From contig NZ_LMNA01000030.1 in the NCBI RefSeq assembly GCF_001422445.1, positions 600,946 to 664,945 on the forward strand: a stretch of DNA of 64,000 nt. Direction: 5' to 3'. Positions 35,083-43,240 of this stretch are shown piece by piece. A program made the translations under genes and the position numbers. Positions within the stretch are counted from its first letter, which is position 1. Each line of letters opens with the position of its first letter. The notes below the pieces were generated by a model. It was not told the DNA's origin and made no database searches. It worked only from the letters and a program-made list of their open reading frames with translations. The DNA comes from Pseudorhodoferax sp. Leaf274. GTDB taxonomy: Bacteria; Pseudomonadota; Gammaproteobacteria; Burkholderiales; Burkholderiaceae_C.

Positions 35083-37584
35083 TCAGTCCTCCTCGAATCC
35101 GATGGTCTTCATGGCGGCCTTGAGCGACTTGGCGGCACGCGCATAGCCCTGCCAGGGCGCGTTGCCCACGTCCAGCCGCTCGTGCACGTTGCGCACGGTC
35201 CATTGGTCGCTGCTCTTGAGCGCCGCGAGCTCGTCCCAGGCCAGCGGCACCGAGATGCCCATGCCCGACCGCGTGCGCGCCGACCACGCGCACACGGTGG
35301 TGGCGCCCTGGCCGTTGCGCAGATAGTCCACGAAGATCTTGCCGACACGGTTGCGTGGCCCGCTCTTGGCGACGAAGCGGTCGGGGATGGTGCGCGCCAG
35401 GTGCTGCACGATGGCCTGCGCGAAGCCCTTGGCGTTGACCCAGCTGTGCAGCCGCTTGACCGGCACCACCACGTGCAGGCCCTTGCCGCCGCTGGTCTTG
35501 AGGAAGGCCGGCAGGCCCAGCTGATCCAGGAAGGCGTGCACGACTTCGGCCGCTTCCTGCATCTGGCGCCAGCGCACGCCCTCGCCCGGGTCCAGGTCGA
35601 ACACCAGCCGGTCGGGCCGCTCGAACGAGGCGGCCAGCGCGTTCATGGAATGGAACTCCACCACGTTCCACTGCGCCGCCGAGAGCAGGCCGCGCTGGCT
35701 GGCCACGGCCAGCAGAGGCGCGTGCCCGGGGTCCAGCGCCGGATCGAGTTGGCGCAGCCCCGGCAGCTTCTCGATCTCGGCGTGCTTCTGGAAGAACAAC
35801 TGCCCGGCGATGCCGGACGGTGCGCGCGCCAGCGCCACTGGACGGTTGCCCTTGAGGTGCTCCAGCATCAGTTCGCCGACCAGCGCGTAGTAGCGCACGA
35901 GGTCGAGCTTGGTGATGCCGGTGGAGGCGTCGACCACGCGCTCGCCATGCGTGACCTTCAGCCGCGTGGAGAGGGCCTGGTCACCGCTGTCGCCCGGCTT
36001 GTGGTGCCGCGTGGCCTTGGGCGGCGGCGCGGCGCGCTCGCGCACGATGGCCTTGGCCGGCTTGTCGCTGCGCATGCCGTGGAACACCGCATGGCGGATG
36101 CGGCCGCTGCGCGTCCATTCGCCGAAGCTGACCTCGGCCACCAGCTGCGGCTTGACCCAGTGCGGCCGGCCCTCCACGTCCGTGGTGTCGGCCAGCGGGC
36201 TGCGCGGCGTGGCCAGCTCGCCGAGTTGGCGTGCCAGCTTCTTCAGCGTGGCCTGGTCGAAGCCCGTGCCGACCTTGCCGGCATAGACCAGCTGGCCATC
36301 CTTGTCGTGCACGCCCAACAGCAGCGCGCCGAAGCCTGCCCGCGTGCCTTGCGGGTCGGTGGTGCCGACGACGACGAACTCCTGGCGCTGGCTGCACTTG
36401 AGCTTGATCCAGCTGTCGCTGCGGCGCGAGACATAGGGCGCATCCTTGCGCTTGGCGATGACGCCCTCCAGGCCCAGCTTGCAGGCCGTGCCCACCACCT
36501 CCCCGGGCGGCGCATCGAAGGTGGCGGAGTAGAAGACCTGGTCCGACTTCTTGCCCTCCAGCAGCGACTGCAGCAAGGCACGGCGCGCCTGCAGCGGCTG
36601 CTCGCGCAGGTCGTGGCCGCCGCAGTACGGCACGTCGAAGAGGTAGTAGACGATGGCCTGCGTCTTCGACGCATCGAAGGCCTGCTGCAGCGCGCCGAAG
36701 TCGGGCAGGCCGTTGGCATCCATCACCACGATCTCGCCGTCGTACCAGCCTTCGGGCAGGTCCAGCCGCAGCAGCTCGGCATGCAAGGCCTTGAGCTTGT
36801 GCGTCCAGTCGTTGCCGTTGCGCGTGAACAGCTGCGCCTTCTGCTTCTTGCCACGGCCTTCGAGCCGCGCGAGCAGGCGGTAGCCGTCGAACTTGATCTC
36901 GTAGACCCAGTCGGCCGCATCGGCCGGCGGCCTGGCGGCCAGCGTGGCGAGCTGCGGGGCCAGCAGGGCGGGCAGGTCGGCCTGCGGCAGTTGCACCGCC
37001 TTCGGCGCCGCGGATGCCGAGGGCGGCGCTGGCGCCTTCACGCCCTTGACGCTGTCGGGCATCTCGTCGACCACGCTGAACTCGGCGGCCGGCCGCTCGA
37101 ACGCATCCTTCTCCTTGACGAGCAGCCAGGGCGGCTGGCTCTCCTTGCCCTTGCCGTGCATGCGCACCAGCGCCCAGCGGCCTTGCAGCTTGTGCCCATG
37201 CAGTTCGAACTTGAGGTTGCCCTTGCGCAGGCCGTCGGCCGGATCGCCCACGGGCTTCCAGTGGCCCTTGTCCCAGACGATGACCTTGCCCGCGCCGTAT
37301 TGCCCTTCGGGAATCTGCCCTTCGAAGCTGGAATACGAGATCGGGTGGTCTTCCACCTGCACCGCGAGCCGCTTGTCGTGCGGATCGAAGCTCGGCCCCT
37401 TGGGCACGGCCCAGCTTTTCATCGTGCCGTCGATCTCCAGCCGGAAGTCGTAGTGCAGGCTGCTGGCCCAATGCTTCTGCACGACGAAGCTCAACGCGCC
37501 CGCAGGCGAGCGCTTGCCGCCGCTGCGCGGCTCCGAAGTGCGGCGGAAGTCGCGCTTGGCGTGGTAGATCTTGAGCGCTTCCAT
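35083..37584 (-). CDS. ligD: Multifunctional DNA ligase D (PE-LIG-POL)
   Basis: An 833-residue NHEJ enzyme with the Pseudomonas-type domain order. The 3'-phosphoesterase comes first (about 30-150: HYDFRLEIDG, MKSWAVPKGPS, DHPISYSSFEGQIPEG). The ATP-dependent ligase follows, with nucleotidyl lysine K231 in EIKFDGYRLLAR and motif III-V sequence up to about 520. The primase-polymerase is last (about 550-820), with the metal Asp pair in LVFDLDPGEG and LKTSGGKGLHVVVPV. It repairs double-strand breaks with Ku, especially in stationary phase. It is divergent from pssA. Confidence 0.97.
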   Translation of the reverse strand: MEALKIYHAKRDFRRTSEPRSGGKRSPAGALSFVVQKHWASSLHYDFRLEIDGTMKSWAVPKGPSFDPHDKRLAVQVEDHPISYSSFEGQIPEGQYGAGKVIVWDKGHWKPVGDPADGLRKGNLKFELHGHKLQGRWALVRMHGKGKESQPPWLLVKEKDAFERPAAEFSVVDEMPDSVKGVKAPAPPSASAAPKAVQLPQADLPALLAPQLATLAARPPADAADWVYEIKFDGYRLLARLEGRGKKQKAQLFTRNGNDWTHKLKALHAELLRLDLPEGWYDGEIVVMDANGLPDFGALQQAFDASKTQAIVYYLFDVPYCGGHDLREQPLQARRALLQSLLEGKKSDQVFYSATFDAPPGEVVGTACKLGLEGVIAKRKDAPYVSRRSDSWIKLKCSQRQEFVVVGTTDPQGTRAGFGALLLGVHDKDGQLVYAGKVGTGFDQATLKKLARQLGELATPRSPLADTTDVEGRPHWVKPQLVAEVSFGEWTRSGRIRHAVFHGMRSDKPAKAIVRERAAPPPKATRHHKPGDSGDQALSTRLKVTHGERVVDASTGITKLDLVRYYALVGELMLEHLKGNRPVALARAPSGIAGQLFFQKHAEIEKLPGLRQLDPALDPGHAPLLAVASQRGLLSAAQWNVVEFHSMNALAASFERPDRLVFDLDPGEGVRWRQMQEAAEVVHAFLDQLGLPAFLKTSGGKGLHVVVPVKRLHSWVNAKGFAQAIVQHLARTIPDRFVAKSGPRNRVGKIFVDYLRNGQGATTVCAWSARTRSGMGISVPLAWDELAALKSSDQWTVRNVHERLDVGNAPWQGYARAAKSLKAAMKTIGFEED

Positions 37585-37748
37585 AGGTTCCAGCTTGCCG
37601 CGCGCGCCGGCCCGCGCCTGTCATCGCGCAACGCCAAGCCCTGTCAGCCGCCGCCGTTCGCCTGCTTTGGCCTACAGGCGATGGCAGGCTTGGCCCACAT
37701 GCGCCGGCCGTACCGCCTGCGACCATCGAACCTCCAGGAGATCGCCAC

Positions 37749-38393
37749 ATGAGTGCCTTGCCCCAACCCCATGGCCCGCGCCATTTCTCCATGCTGCGCG
37801 GCTTCCACCTCGCGGACTTCTTCACGCTGGGCAATGCGGCCTTCGGCATGGCCTCGGTGTTCCTGGCGATGCAGTACCTCATCACGCGCGACACCACCCA
37901 TTTCCTGCTGGCGGCGTTGATGACGCCCATCGCCTTCGTGTTCGACGTGCTCGATGGCCGCATCGCGCGCTGGCGCCAGCAGCACTCGGCGTTGGGCCGC
38001 GAGCTCGATTCGCTGGCCGACATCGTGTCCTTCGGCGTCGGCCCGGCCACGCTGGGCTTCGCGGCGGGCCTCACGGGCGGGTGGGACATCGCCATCCTCG
38101 TCTACTTCGTCTGCTGTGGCGTGAGCCGGCTGGCGCGCTTCAACGTGACGGCCGAGACGCTGGCCGAGGGCAGCGAGGGCGGCAAGGTCAAGTACTTCGA
38201 GGGCACGCCCATCCCGACCAGCGTGGTGCTGACGGCCGTGCTGGCCTTCGCCGCCTGGCAGGGCCGCATCGGCGACGGGCTCTACGGCGGCGCCTGGATG
38301 CTGGGGCCGTGGCAGTTGCACCCGATGGCGCTGCTGTTCGCCTTGTCGGGCACGCTGATGGTCAGCAAGACGCTGCGCATCCCGAAGTTCTGA
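37749..38393 (+). CDS. pssA: CDP-diacylglycerol--serine O-phosphatidyltransferase
   Basis: A 214-residue integral-membrane CDP-alcohol phosphatidyltransferase. The catalytic motif is DGRIARWRQQHSALGRELDS followed by LAD (DGxxAR-x8-G-x3-D-x3-D). The layout of about six hydrophobic helices and the motif YFEGTPIPTS match the PssA subfamily. It makes phosphatidylserine, the precursor of phosphatidylethanolamine. A CAGGAG sequence lies 9 bases before the ATG. It is convergent with the thiolase gene. Confidence 0.9.
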   Translation: MSALPQPHGPRHFSMLRGFHLADFFTLGNAAFGMASVFLAMQYLITRDTTHFLLAALMTPIAFVFDVLDGRIARWRQQHSALGRELDSLADIVSFGVGPATLGFAAGLTGGWDIAILVYFVCCGVSRLARFNVTAETLAEGSEGGKVKYFEGTPIPTSVVLTAVLAFAAWQGRIGDGLYGGAWMLGPWQLHPMALLFALSGTLMVSKTLRIPKF

Positions 38394-38417
38394 ACACCGG
38401 CCGCAACCGCCTGCTGG

Positions 38418-39926
38418 TCAGGCGAACGACCATTCGAGCAGTCCGTCGGCCGCGCCGGCCACCCGTCCCATCCGGCCGACAGGACTCGCATCTGCATCGG
38501 TCAGCACGGCGATGCCGGCCGCATCCGCGCCGGACAGCCGCGCCATGAGCCGGCCACCGCCCTTGGTGCGCGCGATGACGACGCCATGGGTGGCTGCGCC
38601 GTCCCGGCCGTAGATGACGGTGAAGGTCTCCAGGCGCGCGCTGCCGCTGTGCTCCAGCACCAGCGGCGGCACCGGCCCGCGCCGTGCGTCTGCTGCGGCC
38701 TGCACGCTGTAGTTCTCGGACAGGGCGCCGTGCGGCGACGGGCCGGCGCCCAGCACCAGCGCGTGGTGCTTCGTCACGTACTCGCCCTGGCCGTACAACA
38801 GCGCGGCCTTGCCGGGCGCGGCACGCAGCGCGCGCACCAGGCCGCAGGCCGCATGCGTCATGTAGTTGTTGAGCGGTGCGCCGAAGAAGCTCAGCCCGCC
38901 GGTGGACGTCATGCGTGCATCGGCCGCCAGGCCCAGCGTGCGCCGCGCCATCTTGGGCACGACCGGAAAGCAGCTGTACAGCTCGAGCATGTCGAACGCG
39001 GCGGCGTCGCCGCCGGCGTGGGCCAGCACGGTCTCCATGACCAGGTCCTGCGCATGCGAGCCCACGTAGTGGTCGCGCTGCAGGTAGTCGCGCGGCTCGC
39101 GCGCGGCCGCGCCGCCCCAGATGTGGACCCAGCGCGCCTCCGCAATGCCCAGCGCGCGCGCACGGCCCACGCTGGTCAGCACCACGGCCGCGCCCATGTT
39201 GACGACCGGGTTGGCCACCATGTGCTTGGTGTAGGGCCAGGCGATCAGCCGGTTGGCGGGGCCGGGCTCGGCCACCTCTTCGGGCGTGAAGCGGCGCTGC
39301 AGCCAGGCATGCGGGTTGCCGGCGGCGACCTCGGAATAGCGCGCCCACAGCCGGGCCGATTCTTCGTGCGCCGCGCGTGGCGTGAGCCCCCAGTGCGCGA
39401 GCGTGGCGTTCTCGTAGAACGGGTAGATGGTGGTGGGCATGAAGGCGCCCAGCTGCACCGCCACGGGATGGCACAGCACGGTGCCACGCACGAGCTTGAC
39501 GCTGTCGTCGCGCGGCGTCCAGGGCAGCGCCACGCCGGCCTTGGCCGCGGCATCGACGGTGTAGCGCGCTTCGGCGCCGACGATGGCGGCCACCTGGCTC
39601 TCGCCGCGCGCGATGCGCAGCGCCGCCTCGTGGATGAAGCGCACCGGCGATTCGCCACCGGTCTCGCCGTAGACCAGGTGGGCCGGGCGGCAACCCAGCC
39701 GCGCGGCCAGCAGGCCCGGCGCGTCGGTGTAGGGCCAGGAGTATTCGCAGACCACGTCGAGTGCGTCGAGGCCGGCCAGCAGGGGCACACCGGCGTCGTG
39801 CTCGGCCGCGCGCAGGGACTGCTCCATCAGCGCCAGCGGTTCCAGGCCGGGCGGCGCCTTGCTGCGGTGGATCGCCTCGCCGATGCCGACCAGGATGGGC
39901 GTGTTGTCGGCCAGCACGCGCGTCAT
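38418..39926 (-). CDS. Thiolase-fold acetyl-CoA acetyltransferase (SCP2-like)
   Basis: A 502-residue protein of the SCP2-thiolase-like group. It starts with NTPILVGIGEAIHRSKAPP and carries FDMLELYSCFPVVPKMARR and GGLSFFGAPLNNYMTHAACGLVRAL, the blocks that replace the classical CxH thiolase motifs. The C-terminal domain (about 415-502) is OB-like. Such enzymes cleave or aldol-cleave beta-keto acyl-CoA from branched or steroid-type side chains. Its start overlaps the stop of the acyl-CoA dehydrogenase upstream (ATGA), so they are coupled. Confidence 0.82.
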   Translation of the reverse strand: MTRVLADNTPILVGIGEAIHRSKAPPGLEPLALMEQSLRAAEHDAGVPLLAGLDALDVVCEYSWPYTDAPGLLAARLGCRPAHLVYGETGGESPVRFIHEAALRIARGESQVAAIVGAEARYTVDAAAKAGVALPWTPRDDSVKLVRGTVLCHPVAVQLGAFMPTTIYPFYENATLAHWGLTPRAAHEESARLWARYSEVAAGNPHAWLQRRFTPEEVAEPGPANRLIAWPYTKHMVANPVVNMGAAVVLTSVGRARALGIAEARWVHIWGGAAAREPRDYLQRDHYVGSHAQDLVMETVLAHAGGDAAAFDMLELYSCFPVVPKMARRTLGLAADARMTSTGGLSFFGAPLNNYMTHAACGLVRALRAAPGKAALLYGQGEYVTKHHALVLGAGPSPHGALSENYSVQAAADARRGPVPPLVLEHSGSARLETFTVIYGRDGAATHGVVIARTKGGGRLMARLSGADAAGIAVLTDADASPVGRMGRVAGAADGLLEWSFA

Positions 39927-41074
39927 GCGTCGACGGCCTGCAGTGCGGCCACGCGGCGCAGGTGCCAGGACACCGGGCCGAACAGGCCCTCGATCAGCGT
40001 GGCGCGGCGCATGTAGTGGCCCACGGCCAGCTCCTCGGTCATGCCCATGCCGCCATGCAGCTGCACCGCCCCCTGGCCCACGGCCTTGCAGGCCTTGCCC
40101 GCGGCCACCTTGGCCGAGGACACGGCGCGCGCGCGCTCGGCCGGCGCGACACCGCCGGCGGCCAGTTGCCCGCCCACGTGCGCCGTCAGCGCGATGGCCT
40201 GCTCCAGCGCCATGTGCATGTCGGCCAGCCGGTGCTGCACGACCTGGAAGCTCGACAGTGTGGCGCCGAACTGTTTGCGCTGGCGCACGTAGTCCAGCGT
40301 GTCGCGCAGCAGCCGGCGCATCACGCCGAGCGATTCGGCGCAGACGGCCAGCGTGGCCTCGTCGAGCGCCTGCTCGATCTGCGGCAGCGCCGCGCCGGCC
40401 TCGCCGAGCAGCGCAGAGGCGGGCAGTCGCACGTCGTCGAAAGCCAGTTCGGCCGCGCGGTCGCCGTCGCGCAGCGGGTAGCCGCGCAGGCTGAGGCCCG
40501 GCGTGTCGCGCGGCACCAGCAGCAGCGACAGGCCGTGTTCCGCGTCCGCTGCGCCATCGCTGCGCGCGCTCACGATGAAATGGCTGGCCCAGGGCGCGGC
40601 ATGCACCACGGCCTTGCGGCCGTCCAGGCGCCAGCCCTGTGCTTCGCGCGTGAGGCGCGCCTGCACCCAGGCGCGGCTGTGCCGGCTGTCGGGCTCGCTG
40701 TGCGCGAAGGCCAGCACGGCGCGGCCCTCGACCACCTGGGCCAGCAACGCGTCGGCTTGCGGACCGGGATGGCGCTGCAGCAGGCCGGCGCCAATGACCA
40801 TGGTCGACAGGTAGGGCTGGGCCGCCAGCGAGGCGCCCAGCGTCTCCATGATGGCCAGGTGCGCGGCCAGGCCCTGGCCCAGGCCGCCCTGGGCTTCGGG
40901 CAGCGCGGCGCGCAGCAGGTCGAGTTCACGCGCCAGGCCCTGCCAGAACGGCGGCGGCGCGGTGTCGGCGCTGCGCAGCGCGGCCAGCCGCGCATCGAAG
41001 CCGTGGCGGTCTTCCAGGTAGCGGGCCAGGCTGTCCTGCAGCATGGCCAGGGTGTCGTTGTCGTGGGCCATCAT
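39923..41074 (-). CDS. Acyl-CoA dehydrogenase, second subunit-like (acd1)
   Basis: A 383-residue member of the acyl-CoA dehydrogenase family. It has an N-terminal helical domain, the beta-domain (LLLVPRDTPGLSLRGYPLRDGDRA) and C-terminal LDYVRQRKQFGATLSSFQVVQHRLADM plus QLHGGMGMTEELAVGHYMRR. The beta-domain lacks the usual TE-x-GSD FAD/substrate motif: it reads AHSEPDSRHSRAW. The start at 41074 is uncertain, since a longer frame from 41158 would translate the repeat (MKQPP). It probably pairs with the downstream-coordinate acd2. Confidence 0.82.
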   Translation of the reverse strand: MMAHDNDTLAMLQDSLARYLEDRHGFDARLAALRSADTAPPPFWQGLARELDLLRAALPEAQGGLGQGLAAHLAIMETLGASLAAQPYLSTMVIGAGLLQRHPGPQADALLAQVVEGRAVLAFAHSEPDSRHSRAWVQARLTREAQGWRLDGRKAVVHAAPWASHFIVSARSDGAADAEHGLSLLLVPRDTPGLSLRGYPLRDGDRAAELAFDDVRLPASALLGEAGAALPQIEQALDEATLAVCAESLGVMRRLLRDTLDYVRQRKQFGATLSSFQVVQHRLADMHMALEQAIALTAHVGGQLAAGGVAPAERARAVSSAKVAAGKACKAVGQGAVQLHGGMGMTEELAVGHYMRRATLIEGLFGPVSWHLRRVAALQAVDA

Positions 41075-41077
41075 CGC

Positions 41078-41158
41078 CGCCCGGCCGCCCGAAGGCGATG
41101 ATGCGCCCCCCCGGGGGGGCAGCGATACGCAAAGCGATGAGCGTGGGGGTTGTTTCAT
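41078..41158 (-). repeat. Dispersed intergenic repeat, copy 2 (acd2-acd1 junction)
   Basis: The same element as 34999-35081 in the same orientation. It begins ATGAAACAACCCCCACGCTC one base after the acd2 stop, has a C7G7 palindrome around 41105-41118, and ends directly before the ATG of acd1. If translated in frame it would add MKQPPRSSLCVSLPPRGGAS to acd1, an artefact worth avoiding. Confidence 0.85.
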
Positions 41159-41159
41159 G

Positions 41160-42344
41160 TCAGTTCGCAAGCAGGTGGGCAGCGATCAGGTTGCGCTGGA
41201 CTTCGTTGGTGCCCGCGTAGATCGAGGCCGCGCGGTCGTTGAGGTAGGCCGACATCGCATAGACCGGATCTTCGGGCACCGGCAGCGGGCCGCCGAGGTC
41301 ATCGTCCAGCGGCAGGCCCACGGCCGCGTACTGCGCGGCGATCTCCACGGCCACCTCGTCCAGGCGCTGGCGCAGTTCGGTGCCCAGGGTCTTGCCCATG
41401 GAAGGGCGGATGCCGCGCGGCTCGCCGCGCATCTGCGCGCGCAGGGCCGCCATGTCCATGGCTTCGATGGCGTCGATGGCGCAATCGAGTTCGGCCAACT
41501 GCAGGGCCAGGTGCTCGGCCTCGGCGCCACGGGCATGGGCCTGCGCGAAAGCACGGTACTGGCGCCGCAAGCGCGCGCGCAGCAGCGGCGCCCAGCTGCC
41601 GCCACGCTCGTGCTGCAGCAGGTACTTGGCGATCGCCCAGCCCTGGTTCTCCTCGCCGATGCGGCCGGCCACGGGCACGCGCACGTTGTCGAAGAACACC
41701 TGGTTCAGCTCGTGGTCGCCCGAGATGCTGATGATGGGCCGCACGGTGATGCCGGGCGTATCCATGTCGAAGCACAGGAAGCTGATGCCGGCCTGCGGCT
41801 TGCCGCCCGTGGCCGTGCGCACCAGGCAGAACATGCGGTTGGCGTACTGCGCGTGCGTGGTCCAGATCTTGGTGCCGTTGATGACGTAGTCGTCGCCATC
41901 GCGCACGGCGCGGCACTGCAGCGAGGCCAGGTCCGAGCCCGCGCCGGGTTCCGAGTAGCCCTGGCACCAGTAGTCGTCGCCGTTGCGGATGGCGGGCAGC
42001 CAGCGCTGCTGCTGCGCGGGCGTGCCGAACGCGATGATGACGGGCGCCACCATGCCGGGGCCCATGGGCGCGCGCGGCGGCGCATCGGCCGCGGCAAGCT
42101 CGCTCGCGAAGATGTGGTGCTGCACCGGCGTCCAGCCCGTGCCGCCATGCTCCACGGGCCAGTGCGGCACGCTCCAGCCGCGCTGCGCGAGGATGCGGTG
42201 CCAGCGGTTGCCGTCGTGGTATTCGGTGAAGATCCCGCTGCAGCGCCGGCCGGCCTGGCGCAGCTCGGGCGTCAGTTCGCGCGCGAGGAAGTCGCGCACT
42301 TCGCCCTGGAACCGCAGTTCGTCGTCGTTCAATGCCCCAGACAC
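41160..42344 (-). CDS. Acyl-CoA dehydrogenase (acd2)
   Basis: A 394-residue dehydrogenase with FAD/substrate motifs CQGYSEPGAGSDLASLQCRA and KIWTTHAQYANRMFCLVR and the C-terminal signature YLNDRAASIYAGTNEVQRN. These are typical of the FadE28-like partner in heteromeric acyl-CoA dehydrogenases. The GTG at 42344 is chosen because GGGAGA lies 6 bases upstream; a longer open frame has no such signal. It is first in acd2-repeat-acd1-thiolase and is divergent from the cytochrome pair. Confidence 0.85.
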   Translation of the reverse strand: MSGALNDDELRFQGEVRDFLARELTPELRQAGRRCSGIFTEYHDGNRWHRILAQRGWSVPHWPVEHGGTGWTPVQHHIFASELAAADAPPRAPMGPGMVAPVIIAFGTPAQQQRWLPAIRNGDDYWCQGYSEPGAGSDLASLQCRAVRDGDDYVINGTKIWTTHAQYANRMFCLVRTATGGKPQAGISFLCFDMDTPGITVRPIISISGDHELNQVFFDNVRVPVAGRIGEENQGWAIAKYLLQHERGGSWAPLLRARLRRQYRAFAQAHARGAEAEHLALQLAELDCAIDAIEAMDMAALRAQMRGEPRGIRPSMGKTLGTELRQRLDEVAVEIAAQYAAVGLPLDDDLGGPLPVPEDPVYAMSAYLNDRAASIYAGTNEVQRNLIAAHLLAN

Positions 42345-42508
42345 AGACCGTCTCCCGGTTGATCGCAAGCCCCGCACTGTGCGCGCGCGCGGCCGTGCGG
42401 TGAATCGTCGGAACGGACGACAGCGTCACCGGGGGGACATCTGATCCGGTCCAGCCCCGGCGAACTGATGCTGTCCGCCCCGTACGGCTTGCGGCATCAT
42501 CGGCAGCC

Positions 42509-43240
42509 GTGACCCCCTGCCCCGCCACGCGCCCCGCGCGCCCAGCCCTGCTTCTTGCCCTTGCCATGCTCTGCGGTGCCGCCCAGGCCGCACCGCCCAC
42601 CGTGCAGGACACCATGGCCCAGCGCATGGTGGCCTGCTCCGTCTGCCACGGACCCGCGGGCCGTGCAGGGCCTGACGGCTACTACCCGCGCATCGCTGGC
42701 AAGCCGGCCGGCTACCTGTACCACCAGCTGCTGAACTTCCGCGACGGCCGCCGCCACTACGGCCTCATGACGCAGATGGTGGACCTGCTCAGCGACGACT
42801 ACCTGCGCGAGATCGCGGGCTACTTCGCGGCCTTGGACGTGCCCTACCCCGCACCGGCGCCCACGGCCGCGCCGGCCGCGCTGATCGAACGCGGCCGCCA
42901 GCTCGTGCAGCACGGCGATGCCGCGCGCGGCCTGCCGGCCTGCGTGCAGTGCCACGGCGCGGCCATGACCGGCGTGGCGCCCAACGTGCCCGGCCTGCTG
43001 GGCCTGCCGCGCGACTACCTCAACGGCCAGCTCGGCGCGTGGAAGACCGGCCAGCGCCGCGCCCATGCGCCTGACTGCATGGCCCAGGTGGCCGAGCGCC
43101 TGCCCGATGCCGACGTGGCCGCCGTCTCCAGCTGGCTCGCGGCCCAGCCCGTGCCGGCGCAGGCCAAGGCCGTGGCGCAGCCGCCGGCCGGCAACACGCT
43201 GGCCTGCGGCAGCGCGCCCGAGCTGGGGGGCGCACGATGA
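42509..43240 (+). CDS. Diheme cytochrome c (cytochrome c4-like)
   Basis: A 243-residue exported protein with a signal peptide (PALLLALAMLCGAAQAA) and two heme c motifs, CSVCH (about 43-47) and CVQCH (about 145-149), each heading a class I cytochrome c domain. The layout resembles cytochrome c4, a periplasmic electron carrier. It begins with GTG without a strong ribosome-binding site, so the start is uncertain. The next cytochrome overlaps its stop codon (ATGA). Confidence 0.86.
   Translation: MTPCPATRPARPALLLALAMLCGAAQAAPPTVQDTMAQRMVACSVCHGPAGRAGPDGYYPRIAGKPAGYLYHQLLNFRDGRRHYGLMTQMVDLLSDDYLREIAGYFAALDVPYPAPAPTAAPAALIERGRQLVQHGDAARGLPACVQCHGAAMTGVAPNVPGLLGLPRDYLNGQLGAWKTGQRRAHAPDCMAQVAERLPDADVAAVSSWLAAQPVPAQAKAVAQPPAGNTLACGSAPELGGAR

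Noticed and set aside
41075-41170. Longer N-terminus for the first acyl-CoA dehydrogenase (MRTDMKQPPRSS...)
   Set aside because: This stretch is the dispersed repeat, present also in a non-coding position before ku, so it is not a genuine protein domain.
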